DNA of 64,000 bases from Saprospiraceae bacterium UBA1994 (GTDB lineage: Bacteria; Bacteroidota; Bacteroidia; Chitinophagales; Saprospiraceae). How positions within the stretch are numbered: the first letter of the stretch is position 1; each line of letters opens with the position of its first letter. This document shows, in pieces, positions 35,535 through 44,220 of the stretch. The notes below the pieces were generated by a model. That model saw nothing but the letters and a program-made list of their open reading frames with translations. It was not told the origin of the DNA and searched no databases. Both the position numbers and the translations under genes were made by a program. The stretch spans positions 471,547 to 535,546 of the forward strand of contig DDCY01000029.1 of the NCBI GenBank assembly GCA_002335865.1, in the 5' to 3' direction.

Positions 35535-36968
35535 TTAAAAATCTCTATAAGTACGCCTTACAAAATGGTTGGCTGGCTCGTAATTGGTAATTTTCATATT
35601 GATGCCATCCCAGGCTAAGCGTTTTCCGACACCAGTAAAGGCCCTATACTTTTTTCCATTGTCTTCTCTTTCTTCTTGAGCATACAGAGATCTAATTGCT
35701 AGATTACCCATTAATACAATCTCCGAGAATGGACCTGCATAATCAAACCCAGAACTGGCAACCGATTCGCCTCTAATAGCCGAGATCCAGTTTTGTTGAT
35801 GATTAGGCTCTTTCACTCTATCTATGGTTTGCTTTGGCTCTTGAAATCTTTTCATATTGCTAATAGGTAGTAGTCTTGGGTTGGCAGCATAGCAGTCGCA
35901 CATAATTTTGCCTGTTGTTCCTTCAAAAATAACACCACCATCCACATTGCCCATAGGTTCATTATCGTTAAGTTCTGCTGGTCTTGGAGGCATCATACCT
36001 CCATCATACCACACTAAATGCACTGGTGGCATACCATCTCTCTCAGGAAAATCAAAGTGTACCGTACTTGCTAGAGGTGGTGCCTCAAATGAATCTATTC
36101 GTCTCCAATTGCGAACATGAAAAGGAGCAAATGCCTGAACGTGAGTAGGATACTTCAGTTTCAGCGATCGCACTACTGGATCCATTATATGACATGCCAT
36201 ATCTCCTAGAGCACCAGTACCAAAGTCCCACCAACCTCTCCAACCAAACGGATGATAAGTGGAGTGATATGGCCGCTCAGGAGCTGTACCTAACCAAAGA
36301 TTCCAATCCAAACTATCTGGTATGGCTTGTATCTCCTTAGGTCTTTGCATTCCTTGTTCCCATACTGGGCGATTAGTCCAGCAATGTACATTTCTTACTT
36401 CCCCTATAATCCCAGCATCTATCCATTCACATATACGACGAATATCATCAGAGGAGCTACCTTGATTACCCATCTGTGAGATGATATTGTGCTTACGTGC
36501 GGCTTCTGTCAATGATCTGGCCTCAGCCACATCATGAGAAAGTGGTTTTTGTATATAGACATGCTTTCCTCTACTGATAGCATCCAATCCTGCTGGTGCA
36601 TGCATATGGTCTGGACCAGAAATAATTACAGCGTCTATCTCGCTATCCATTTCTGCTAACATCTTACGATAGTCTTTATATCTCTTAGCATCTGGGAACA
36701 TTCCAAATGTCTTAGCCGCTTGCTTATAATCTACATCGCATAATGCTACGATTTGCTCAGTAGCGGTTCCTATGCCATTGATCAGACCTGCAGCATTAAA
36801 TGTATCACTCTTACCTTTTCCTCCAGCGCCTATAGTAGCTATTCTGATTTGGTCACTTGGCGATATGTAACCTACACCACCCAATACATGCCGTGGAATA
36901 ATCATCGCAGCTACAGAAGCAATAGTAGTGTGTTTTATGAATTTCCTTCGGTTGGTTTTCTTTCTCAT
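35535..36968 (-). CDS. Gfo/Idh/MocA family oxidoreductase with Tat-like signal
   Basis: 477 residues. The N-terminus has RRKFIKH followed by a hydrophobic stretch, a Tat-type signal, so it is probably exported folded with bound cofactor. The Rossmann fold starts at RIATIGAGGKGKSDTF; the IQKPLSHDVAEA motif carries the conserved Lys of the EKP region; GDMACHIMDPV gives the active-site His. The fold binds NAD(P) and usually acts on sugars or inositols; the substrate is not clear. Similar exported forms are common in Bacteroidota and Planctomycetota. It is a single gene. Confidence 0.88.
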   Translation of the reverse strand: MRKKTNRRKFIKHTTIASVAAMIIPRHVLGGVGYISPSDQIRIATIGAGGKGKSDTFNAAGLINGIGTATEQIVALCDVDYKQAAKTFGMFPDAKRYKDYRKMLAEMDSEIDAVIISGPDHMHAPAGLDAISRGKHVYIQKPLSHDVAEARSLTEAARKHNIISQMGNQGSSSDDIRRICEWIDAGIIGEVRNVHCWTNRPVWEQGMQRPKEIQAIPDSLDWNLWLGTAPERPYHSTYHPFGWRGWWDFGTGALGDMACHIMDPVVRSLKLKYPTHVQAFAPFHVRNWRRIDSFEAPPLASTVHFDFPERDGMPPVHLVWYDGGMMPPRPAELNDNEPMGNVDGGVIFEGTTGKIMCDCYAANPRLLPISNMKRFQEPKQTIDRVKEPNHQQNWISAIRGESVASSGFDYAGPFSEIVLMGNLAIRSLYAQEEREDNGKKYRAFTGVGKRLAWDGINMKITNYEPANHFVRRTYRDF

Positions 36969-37111
36969 TTTTTAGTATATCAATATTTTTTAAAGATATA
37001 AAAATGAAGCGATTAGAGAAATGGCGCTGTCGTATAAAGTGTTATTTGTATTTTTTTGAAGGAGTTATAGAGTTGATGACTTGCTAGATGTAACTAGCAA
37101 TTAGTAAATGA

Positions 37112-37145
37112 AAAGAGCCACAAAAACAAAGTCTTGCAGCTCTTT
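37112..37145 (-). terminator. Terminator of the FKBP gene
   Basis: On the minus strand AAAGAGC (37139-37145) pairs with GCTCTTT (37112-37118), with further G-U and A-U pairs inside and a T-rich 3' end. A second perfect 7-base hairpin lies next to it at 37081-37100. Confidence 0.6.
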
Positions 37146-37190
37146 ATATTATCTATGATTGGAGAAATAACTAATTTTAAAATACAAAAT

Positions 37191-37763
37191 TTACTCTATT
37201 CCAAGTAGCTCTACCTTGAATATTAATGTAGCATACGGAGGTATATCATTTCCAGCGCCTTGAGCACCATATCCTAAATTGAATGGTATATAAAATTCGA
37301 ATGTATCTCCTTCAGTCATAAGCTGGATACCTTCAGTCCATCCTGCGATTACACGGTTTAGTGGAAACGCAACAGGCTCTCCTCTTTTGTACGAAGAATC
37401 GAATACTTGACCATTGATCAATGATCCTTCATAGTGAGTACTTACTGTATCAGCAGCTACTGGCTTTTTAGCCCCGTCACCTTTAGATAGCACTTTATAT
37501 TGTAGTCCGCTTGGAAGTGATTGTACGCCTTCTTTTTTAGCATTTTCTGCTAACCAAGCTGTACCTACTACTGACATCTTTTGAGCTCTATAATCACCTA
37601 CTATTTGAGCTGCTTCTTCTGCTGCAATTTTTTCATTGCCGGCGTATACATCAGTCATACCTGCGAGTAACGATTCTGAGTCAATAGTTGCTTCTCCTTG
37701 TCCTTTGAAGTCTGTACCTATAAGTACACCCATAGCGTACCACATATTTTGTTGTTTTGTCAT
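37191..37763 (-). CDS. FKBP-type peptidyl-prolyl cis-trans isomerase
   Basis: 190 residues with an N-terminal helical dimerisation region (FklB/FkpA type) and a C-terminal FKBP domain from about residue 95: SGLQYKVLSKGDGAKKP, VSTHYEGSLINGQVFDSS, VIAGWTEGIQLMTEGDTFEFYIPFNLGYG. No signal peptide is seen, so it should be cytoplasmic (FklB-like). It assists folding. A -7-like TAATTTTG (minus strand, 37837-37844) lies about 75 bases upstream. Confidence 0.92.
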   Translation of the reverse strand: MTKQQNMWYAMGVLIGTDFKGQGEATIDSESLLAGMTDVYAGNEKIAAEEAAQIVGDYRAQKMSVVGTAWLAENAKKEGVQSLPSGLQYKVLSKGDGAKKPVAADTVSTHYEGSLINGQVFDSSYKRGEPVAFPLNRVIAGWTEGIQLMTEGDTFEFYIPFNLGYGAQGAGNDIPPYATLIFKVELLGIE

Positions 37764-37844
37764 TATAGTTTATAAATGGTAATAAAAAAATAATTCGGCA
37801 TTAAGATTGAACAATCTGAATTACTGAGTAATTGCACAAAATTA

Positions 37845-37881
37845 TATAAAAGAAAAGTCAGCTGAATATATTCAACTGACT
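37845..37881 (-). terminator. Terminator of the RRM protein gene
   Basis: An 11-base stem with one G-U pair (37856-37866 with 37871-37881) is followed on the minus strand by TTTTCTTTT. It lies 26 bases after the RRM stop. Confidence 0.75.
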
Positions 37882-37906
37882 CTCATATAATGTTTCTATT
37901 AGTATA

Positions 37907-38185
37907 CTAGTATCTGTTTCCGGCGCCGTGATTGTCTCTCTTTGGTCTATCTTCAGATTGTTTAACTACGATATTTTGACCATCAAGGTCACTTTCGTTC
38001 AGTGCTGCAATTGCTGCATTAGCTGCATCGTCATCAGACATCTCTACGAAACCGTATCCTTTAGATCTACCAGTATCGCGATCCATAATAATTTTAGCTG
38101 AAGATACTTCTCCGAATTGTTCGAATGCTGATTGTAGTTCTTCCTTTGTAGTTCTGTAATTGAGTTTCGCAACAAAAATATTCAT
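37907..38185 (-). CDS. Single-RRM RNA-binding protein
   Basis: 92 residues. RNP2 is IFVAKL (3-8) and RNP1 is KGYGFVEM (42-49), the aromatic RNA-stacking positions being present. The tail KRDNHGAGNRY is short and basic. Such small RRM proteins resemble cyanobacterial Rbp proteins and are often cold-inducible; that is inferred. The upstream region is long (about 235 bases) and AT-rich with a TACTTTTG box (minus strand, 38249-38256), leaving a leader of about 60 bases. Confidence 0.93.
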   Translation of the reverse strand: MNIFVAKLNYRTTKEELQSAFEQFGEVSSAKIIMDRDTGRSKGYGFVEMSDDDAANAAIAALNESDLDGQNIVVKQSEDRPKRDNHGAGNRY

Positions 38186-38420
38186 AATAAAAAATAATTA
38201 ATGTGATAAATAAATTGATCTTAAAATTTTACAACCTTGGTATCATGCCAAAAGTACAGAATACTAAAATTTAAAAACTGTATTTCCTAAAATACTCTAA
38301 TAGTAACCTTTGCTATTATATTATAGTTCAAATATAATAGATATTAATCAAAAGTCAATGCAACTAATTGATATTCAATTGATAGGTATTTTTAATTCAA
38401 TAAATATTTAAATTTGGAGT

Positions 38421-39455
38421 TTAGTATTTGATGCCTTCTTTATTGAGCCATGAGTGATACATACGCGCATTGCGATTATGCTGACTGAGGGTCTTTGCAA
38501 AAGAATGTTCATTATCATATCCAGGCTTAGCACAAAAGAAAATATACTTATGATCTTCTGGAAATATGGCTGCATCCAAGCTTGAAAGTGTAGGCATATA
38601 GATAGGCCCAGGTGGAAGTCCTAAGTGTAAATATGTGTTGTACGGCGATGGATGCTCTAGATGTTTATTAAGCACTCTACGGATCGTAAAATCACCTACC
38701 CCAAATACTACGGTTGGGTCCGCTTGTAAGGCTATCCCTTGTCTGAGTCTATTATGGTATACCCCTGAGATGGTTTTCGTCTCCTTTGGATTGGTAGTTT
38801 CTTTTTCGATAATAGAGGCTAGGGTATAGGATTCGGCAGGTGTAAGTCCATGTTTGGCTAGATTCTCTTTTCTATTTTTAGTATTCCAATATTTGTCATG
38901 CTCTGTTTGCATTCTTTTGACAAATTTTTCTGGAGAAGTATCCCAATAAAACTGATAAGTATTTGGAATAAACAAGGATAAAATTGTTTCAGTGGTATAT
39001 CCCCATTCCAGTAGATTATCTTCATCCGTCAAGTAATTGAGCAGTTTAAGCGAATCAGGTTCTATATACTGAGATACCTTACCCGCCATATCACTTATTA
39101 GCCTAACACTATTAATCGTGACATTAATAGTTACCTGCTTGTTGGCTCTTAGCAGGGATATGAGTTCGCGATTACTCCATCCTGGTACTATTTCAAATCT
39201 ACCAGAGATATTTTTTCTAGTATTAAATTTCATGAGTTTTGAAACCATCCTAAAATTGAACTCATCGATTATTATATCTTTGTCTACTAAAATCTTAGTC
39301 AAGGTATCAAAATCAGTGCCTTGTGGTAAATTTAGACTTGTTTCGGTAAGTGTATCAGATATGTTTGGGCCATAAATGATGTTATAGCCATAGTAAGCTA
39401 ATCCTGTAGCCAAGATTACTAAAACCAATAATATCGCTTTCCAATACTTTAACAT
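38421..39455 (-). CDS. mltG: Endolytic murein transglycosylase
   Basis: 344 residues. One N-terminal transmembrane helix (about 7-27) is followed by the YceG/MltG domain: LPQGTDFDTL, a LysM-like subregion, then LASIIEKETTNPKE with the catalytic Glu near residue 215, VYHNRLRQGIALQADPTVVFGVG and YNTYLHLGLPPGPI. It cuts nascent glycan strands in the periplasm and sets their length. It starts 6 bases after the panB stop, so the two are an operon. Confidence 0.94.
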   Translation of the reverse strand: MLKYWKAILLVLVILATGLAYYGYNIIYGPNISDTLTETSLNLPQGTDFDTLTKILVDKDIIIDEFNFRMVSKLMKFNTRKNISGRFEIVPGWSNRELISLLRANKQVTINVTINSVRLISDMAGKVSQYIEPDSLKLLNYLTDEDNLLEWGYTTETILSLFIPNTYQFYWDTSPEKFVKRMQTEHDKYWNTKNRKENLAKHGLTPAESYTLASIIEKETTNPKETKTISGVYHNRLRQGIALQADPTVVFGVGDFTIRRVLNKHLEHPSPYNTYLHLGLPPGPIYMPTLSSLDAAIFPEDHKYIFFCAKPGYDNEHSFAKTLSQHNRNARMYHSWLNKEGIKY

Positions 39456-39461
39456 TTTTAC

Positions 39462-40280
39462 CTAGTATTGCTCTTTTTCATTAGGAAAATCGTTAGACTT
39501 CACATCTTCTATATAGTGCTCTACCGCTCCTTTGATAGTATCGAAAAGCTCTAAGTATCTTCTAAGGAATCGTGGATGAAAATCTTTTGTAATACCTAGT
39601 AAATCATGCGTAACGAGTACTTGACCATCAGTATCAGGTCCAGCACCAATTCCTATGGTTGGAATATCTACAGATAGAGAAACTTGCTTAGCCAGTTCTG
39701 CTGGAATTTTCTCTAGTACCATACCAAAGCAACCTATATCTTGAAGCATCTTAGCATCTTCAAGAAGCTTAATAGCTTCCGCTTCTTCTTTAGCCCTCAC
39801 AGTATAAGTACCAAATTTATAAATACTTTGCGGTATCAGACCGAGATGGCCCATAACAGGGACTCCAGCTTTGAGTATTCGTTTGATCGAGTCCTTTACT
39901 TCGCGTCCTCCTTCGAGTTTTACCGCATGTGCGCCAGACTCTTTCATAATTCGGATAGCAGAGTTAAGTGCCTTTTTACTATCCCCTTGATAGGTACCAA
40001 AAGGTAGATCTACGATCACTAGAGACCTTTTCACTGCTCTGATGACGGATGAGGCATGATAAATCATCTGGTCAAGTGTAATAGGTAATGTGGTCTCATG
40101 ACCTGCCATCACATTACTCGCAGAGTCACCTACCAATAGAACATCAGTGCCTGCGGCATCTAAGATCCTAGCCATACTATAATCATAGGCAGTAAGCATG
40201 GATATCTTCTCTCCCTTCTGCTTCATTGCATGAATAGTATGTACGGTCACTCTTTTTACATCCTTTTTAGCTGTCGACAT
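39462..40280 (-). CDS. panB: 3-methyl-2-oxobutanoate hydroxymethyltransferase
   Basis: 272 residues. LLVGDSASNVMAGHETTLPITLDQMIYH, VKLEGGREVKDSIKRILKAGVPVMGHLGLIPQS and IGIGAGPDTDGQVLVTHDLLG are PanB blocks, including the Mg-binding Asp and the catalytic Glu region. It makes ketopantoate for pantothenate and CoA. It is followed closely by mltG on the same strand. Confidence 0.96.
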   Translation of the reverse strand: MSTAKKDVKRVTVHTIHAMKQKGEKISMLTAYDYSMARILDAAGTDVLLVGDSASNVMAGHETTLPITLDQMIYHASSVIRAVKRSLVIVDLPFGTYQGDSKKALNSAIRIMKESGAHAVKLEGGREVKDSIKRILKAGVPVMGHLGLIPQSIYKFGTYTVRAKEEAEAIKLLEDAKMLQDIGCFGMVLEKIPAELAKQVSLSVDIPTIGIGAGPDTDGQVLVTHDLLGITKDFHPRFLRRYLELFDTIKGAVEHYIEDVKSNDFPNEKEQY

Positions 40281-40563
40281 TATCTCTTAAGTTTTAAGTT
40301 GGACAAGGTAGGTATAATCTTTATTTGTATTTGTATAATTAAACTAATTCGTAAACCTTATTTAATAGAATTCGCCAAAGTCCTGATTGGATTAAACTTT
40401 GACTATTTCAATTGCTGTTTGGAAATATAACGATTATAAAATATCATGAAAAAACATATCCACAATTTTTCTTCAAAGTAGTACAACTTAAGCATCTAAA
40501 AAATCATTGTTTATCTTAGTTTTGAGGTCGAATTGATAATATTAAAAAATTCTATATTAATAG

Positions 40564-41547
40564 ATGAATAAGATAATAAAAAGTTTTGTAGCAATTATTG
40601 TCTCTGTAGTCATTTTCACAGCCTGCGATAACGATTTTGACTTAGTTACAGATAAAGTAGAAATACCTGTGGTATATGCTATCATCAATGCTGCTGATAC
40701 CGCTCAATATTTTAGAGTAGAGAGAGCATTTATAGATGAGAATATTTCTGCATTAGATATAGCTCAGATTCCAGATAGTTTGTATTATGCTGATGCGGTA
40801 GTGACATTGACAAGAGTGACCACTGGTGAGGCATGGATAATGGATGAGGTAGATGGCAATATTGAAGGATATCCTAGGCAAGATGGAGTTTTTGCTACTG
40901 CACCAAATACATTATACAAACTTCGTACTGCAGATATTACACTAGAGTCAGAAGAGCAATATATGTTGACTATCGACATAGGGGATAATAGACCTCAGAT
41001 AGAAGCAACTACAGTTTTAATTAAACCTCCATTTTTAGCTACACCTGCAGATGAAGGCGGACTAAACATAGATCCAGCAAGAAGATTTAGAATCAATTGG
41101 AATAACAATTCGACTAATGCAATCTATGACGCCTATGTGAGATTATTCTATGATGAGACTATAGATGGGGTAACGACCCCCAAGAGCATTGATTGGTCTT
41201 TATTGAAGAATTCTGAGATTAATGAAATAGATGTACTCAGTACTGGATTTTATGATTTGGTTGGTAACTCTCTTGTCGTAGATCCAAGCATTACTCGTCA
41301 GCAAAGGGGTGCATCATTCACACTAATATCTGGATCAATCGAGATTTCGGATTATATACGCATTGGCCAAGCCAACTTAGGAATCACAAGTAGTGGTGAA
41401 ATACCAGTGTATGAGGGTAGTCTTTCATACGGCCTGGGATTATTCGGAAGTAGATTTACTGATCTTAGAGACGATTTAGTCTTAACTCAACTTACAAGAG
41501 ATTCTTTGTCCTCCGGACCTAGGACTGGAGACTTAGGCTTTCAGTAA
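40564..41547 (+). CDS. DUF4249-like outer lipoprotein, end abuts an attC-like site
   Basis: 327 residues. A lipoprotein signal ends with Cys21 (FTAC). The following beta-rich sequence (VYAIINAADTAQYFRVERAFID, LTRVTTGEAWIMDEVDG, YKLRTADITLESEEQYMLTI) resembles DUF4249-type Bacteroidota lipoproteins, whose function is unknown. Its TAA stop (41545-41547) is also the first three bases of the attC-like site. This raises the possibility that the original C-terminus was replaced when the cassettes inserted. A TAGTTTTG box at 40517-40524 may be its -7 element. Confidence 0.7.
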   Translation: MNKIIKSFVAIIVSVVIFTACDNDFDLVTDKVEIPVVYAIINAADTAQYFRVERAFIDENISALDIAQIPDSLYYADAVVTLTRVTTGEAWIMDEVDGNIEGYPRQDGVFATAPNTLYKLRTADITLESEEQYMLTIDIGDNRPQIEATTVLIKPPFLATPADEGGLNIDPARRFRINWNNNSTNAIYDAYVRLFYDETIDGVTTPKSIDWSLLKNSEINEIDVLSTGFYDLVGNSLVVDPSITRQQRGASFTLISGSIEISDYIRIGQANLGITSSGEIPVYEGSLSYGLGLFGSRFTDLRDDLVLTQLTRDSLSSGPRTGDLGFQ

Positions 41548-41611
41548 CGTTTAGTATCCGAAGTGAAGCCTGCCGATAACCGGTTTTGATTTCATATACA
41601 TTGTTATCAGC
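41545..41611 (-). repeat. attC-like recombination site 1
   Basis: Read on the minus strand the site opens with GCTGATAAC (R'' type), then GTATATGAA (L'' type), a centre, TTCGGATAC (L' type) and closes with GTTACTG (R' type). The inner arms are imperfectly complementary, as expected of a folded attC. It starts 7 bases after the CotH lipoprotein stop. Its TAACGTTTAGTATCCGAAGTG arm is repeated, with two changes, in site 2. Confidence 0.5.
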
Positions 41612-43061
41612 TATATTCTAATTATTTCTCGCAAACTCAAGCTGCTCTTTTAAATTCATAATCGCGGCTTCCCATTGAACAAGCGATAAAGCGTCATTGT
41701 GCATATCACTAGCTTCCACTGTGGCTGCCTTAATTTGATTTTGCCAATCTGTCAATATTTGATCTGTAGACGCTACAGACATCGGACCGTTAGTCAATAG
41801 TTGTTTCTTTTGATCATATAGCTCCGTATTAGTAGACCAGGATTTTATAAGTTTATCACAAGATGCGGACCATTGCTCAGTGCCAAAACCCCCGAAGGGA
41901 AATGGCTCACAATTATTGCTTGTCTCTCCCCAGTCGTCAGCAATTAGCGTAACGAAATTTGCATTATTATTAATGTTTTCAAAAGCATTACCTAAATCCC
42001 ATGGGATCAAATGAAGTTCATTTTTAGATGGTTCTTCATACCAATAATAATTATGGTTGCTGCAATCATTTCCAAAACAGTACCAATGAAAAGGACCATC
42101 GTCATGCCTGATAGTTCGATCTACTACTGCATACGATATGATCTCATCGATATTCATATATTGTTCAACGATGGCATTGATATCTGTTGAGCTAGCATTT
42201 TTTATTTCTTCACCGAAATTTTTGATTAGATCAATGCTTGGGTTATCATCTTCATTTGTTTTGAGAGCATCAATATATTTTTGATCACTGTATGGTTCTC
42301 CTGACATGCTGAGTGGCCAAATTTCTTTATAAAGATTTCCATCGTCATCATCAAAGTTGTACTTGATCATCCTATTGTCAATTTGTTCTGTCAATGCAAA
42401 TAACCCAACATACTCATCATTAATCAATAGTCTTGAGTGCACCGATCTTGGGCCAGGGACTCCCAATTCTCTGAATAACCAATAGCCAAGTCTTTCATGC
42501 ATCTGGGTTGGATCAAGATTCATTGAATGAAATTGCAATTTCTTTTGTTTGAAAAATTTTTCATCTCTCCCTTCCCAGTTAATTTGGATTTTCATAGACA
42601 ACTTAGTACAGGTCTTTTCTCCTGAAGGTGGGAAGAAGCCTCCTGACAAACAACCCACAAATGCCCCAACTGAGCCTTTGTATCTGACACCTACAGGGCT
42701 AATAGTGTCCCCTTGAAAAATGAGCATCCCTTCCACGTACTCTTCAGCAACTGGATCAGCATCTAGAAATGCAAGATTACTTTCTGAAATTTTTAGTTCG
42801 AAAGTGTGAAGTGCATTTTGATCAAAAACGTAATCAGAGTCCATTGTAAGATAATTTTCATCTCCCTTAGGGATGATTATAGGCACATCAAAATCAGCAT
42901 CAGAAGTATTTAGAGACAAATCCTCTTTGTTACAACTTCCTAAGAAAATTATCGTACTAAAAATTGTTAGAAAAGATAAAAACCTCATTTTATTTAATAT
43001 TTAATATTAATTATTCAGTTCAGAAATAATGTATTATCCTGAGTTTGTTTCTTGCTGATAA
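41549..43061 (-). mobile_element. Putative integron-type gene cassette carrying a CotH lipoprotein
   Basis: Between the presumed G/TT crossover points of the two attC-like sites lies a unit of about 1.5 kb on the minus strand: G/TTATCAGC, the CotH gene, then its own attC-like site opening with GCTGATAAC. The two ends are complementary, as required for the folded attC of a free circular cassette. No integrase gene is in the window, so this may be a stranded or captured cassette. Confidence 0.4.
41618..42988 (-). CDS. CotH-kinase family lipoprotein on a cassette-like unit
   Basis: 456 residues. The lipoprotein signal ends with Cys19 (FLGSC). CotH features follow: GVRYKGSVGAFVGC, KLSMKIQINWEGRDEKFFKQKKLQFHSMNLDPTQMHERLGYWLFRELG, LLINDEYVGLFALTEQIDNRM, and HLIPWDLGNAFENIN near the metal-binding WDLGN/D-type site. 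It should be anchored to the outer membrane rather than released as a T9SS protein. The gene fills the unit between two attC-like sites, with its stop 7 bases from site 1. The other CotH protein of the window (16087-17712) has a different export route. Confidence 0.85.
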   Translation of the reverse strand: MRFLSFLTIFSTIIFLGSCNKEDLSLNTSDADFDVPIIIPKGDENYLTMDSDYVFDQNALHTFELKISESNLAFLDADPVAEEYVEGMLIFQGDTISPVGVRYKGSVGAFVGCLSGGFFPPSGEKTCTKLSMKIQINWEGRDEKFFKQKKLQFHSMNLDPTQMHERLGYWLFRELGVPGPRSVHSRLLINDEYVGLFALTEQIDNRMIKYNFDDDDGNLYKEIWPLSMSGEPYSDQKYIDALKTNEDDNPSIDLIKNFGEEIKNASSTDINAIVEQYMNIDEIISYAVVDRTIRHDDGPFHWYCFGNDCSNHNYYWYEEPSKNELHLIPWDLGNAFENINNNANFVTLIADDWGETSNNCEPFPFGGFGTEQWSASCDKLIKSWSTNTELYDQKKQLLTNGPMSVASTDQILTDWQNQIKAATVEASDMHNDALSLVQWEAAIMNLKEQLEFARNN

Positions 43062-43124
43062 CGCTTAGTATCTGAAGTGTAGCAACCCGCAGGGTGCTGT
43101 TTTAATTCTTTCAATTGATATTAC
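43054..43124 (-). repeat. attC-like recombination site 2
   Basis: The plus strand reads GCTGATAACGCTTAGTATCTG, split as GCTGATAACG and CTTAGTATCTG, then GAAGTGTAGC, a small hairpin (AGCAACCC, GCA, GGGTGCT) and a degenerate right arm ATTGATATTAC. Its left arm matches site 1 in 21 of 24 positions. The stop of the small membrane frame (43121-43123) lies inside it, as is usual for cassette genes. Confidence 0.45.
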
Positions 43125-43267
43125 TTTTTTAAAACTCCAAGAATAAGTGCTCTACTAAACATTACTATTATTATTGCGACAGATACCAAAAAAAAACTGA
43201 CTAATGATATAACAACTCCCCAAAAATTTATTTCTATATTTTTTATTAATTGATTTACAATTATTTT
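43121..43267 (-). pseudogene. Small single-helix membrane ORF ending in the attC-like site
   Basis: A minus-strand frame of 48 codons, open back to a stop at 43268-43270, encodes a strong transmembrane segment (NFWGVVISLVSFFLVSVAII, then IVMFSRALILGVLKK). No ATG, GTG or TTG start is found; only ATT, ATA or the internal Met36 is available. Either an unusual start is used or it is a 5'-truncated cassette gene. It ends inside attC-like site 2 and follows the diheme lipoprotein gene. Confidence 0.35.
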
Positions 43268-43281
43268 TTAAGTCAAGTTAT

Positions 43282-44166
43282 TTAATTGCAAGGAGGCACA
43301 TCTTCAATTGAAAGATTATTCAAAATATAATCCTTAATTTCTTGATAATCAGATGCTTGACTACCTGGGTTATTTGGAGGCATATACAAATTCCAATCGG
43401 TGTTGTTAGATGAATTCCAAGAATTGATGTTACTCAATCTATGACAACTTAGACAACTATTGCCTTGTATATATGTATGTTTTAATTCCCAATTTTTAAA
43501 GTCTGGACCAATTATGCAGTATGGGCTGCTTGGTGTTGCAAGTTCTGGTAAAACAGGTTCGTTTGGATTGTTGGGCATTTTTGCACCTACAACCCATCTT
43601 GAATGTATAAAAGGGTCTGAACGGTGGCAATCATTGCATCCTTGAATAGCTATTGCTTTGGGTGCTTTCCAAGCATCGTTATAAACAGCGTCTTTTGGGG
43701 TTGGAACATCAACATTCGGCTGCAAAAATGTATTAGTCGGTAAGTAACCATCTTTTAATTCCAAAAAACAGGTTTTCCCTGTGGTAGTGTTGTGACCAAT
43801 CATCTGTGCAAAATTGTCACCTCGTCTGCAAAAGAAAACCCATACTACTTCCGCTCTTGGGTCACCGTTTTCATACGTTCCTTGAATTCTTCCTATGCGA
43901 CTTCCAACTTTACAAGCTCCTTTTAAATCAGGATTGTCGCAAGCACCATCGGGTTTATCCTCAAAAACCTCAATCCCATTAACATAAATGGGAATTAAAA
44001 CTCCATCTTCACAAGTGAAGGTCGGAATAGGTCCTAATTTAGCTTCAATTAGTTGAGCTTGTTCTATTGCTGATAGTTCGCTATCTGGTGTAGGCTCATC
44101 TTTTGAACACTTCACTGATAATATGAACAGGCAAGCTATTGCAAGAACGATTTTGTATTTTCTCAT
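43282..44166 (-). CDS. Diheme c-type cytochrome-like lipoprotein
   Basis: Starting at the ATG at 44164-44166 (preceded by AAAGGAAAT, a fair Shine-Dalgarno) the product is 294 residues; an upstream ATG would add 11 residues. A lipoprotein-like signal ends at Cys20. Two haem-binding CxxCH motifs are present: CNDCH (177-181) and CLSCH (238-242). The N-terminal half has several paired Cys (CEDG, CDNPDLKGAC, CRRGD). It is probably an electron-transfer protein in the periplasm or outer membrane. It lies upstream of attC-like site 2, so it may belong to a second cassette. Confidence 0.75.
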   Translation of the reverse strand: MRKYKIVLAIACLFILSVKCSKDEPTPDSELSAIEQAQLIEAKLGPIPTFTCEDGVLIPIYVNGIEVFEDKPDGACDNPDLKGACKVGSRIGRIQGTYENGDPRAEVVWVFFCRRGDNFAQMIGHNTTTGKTCFLELKDGYLPTNTFLQPNVDVPTPKDAVYNDAWKAPKAIAIQGCNDCHRSDPFIHSRWVVGAKMPNNPNEPVLPELATPSSPYCIIGPDFKNWELKHTYIQGNSCLSCHRLSNINSWNSSNNTDWNLYMPPNNPGSQASDYQEIKDYILNNLSIEDVPPCN

Positions 44167-44220
44167 TTTATTTCCTTTACAATAGTTTAATTTCTTCAAA
44201 AAAATATTCCCAATGCATGT

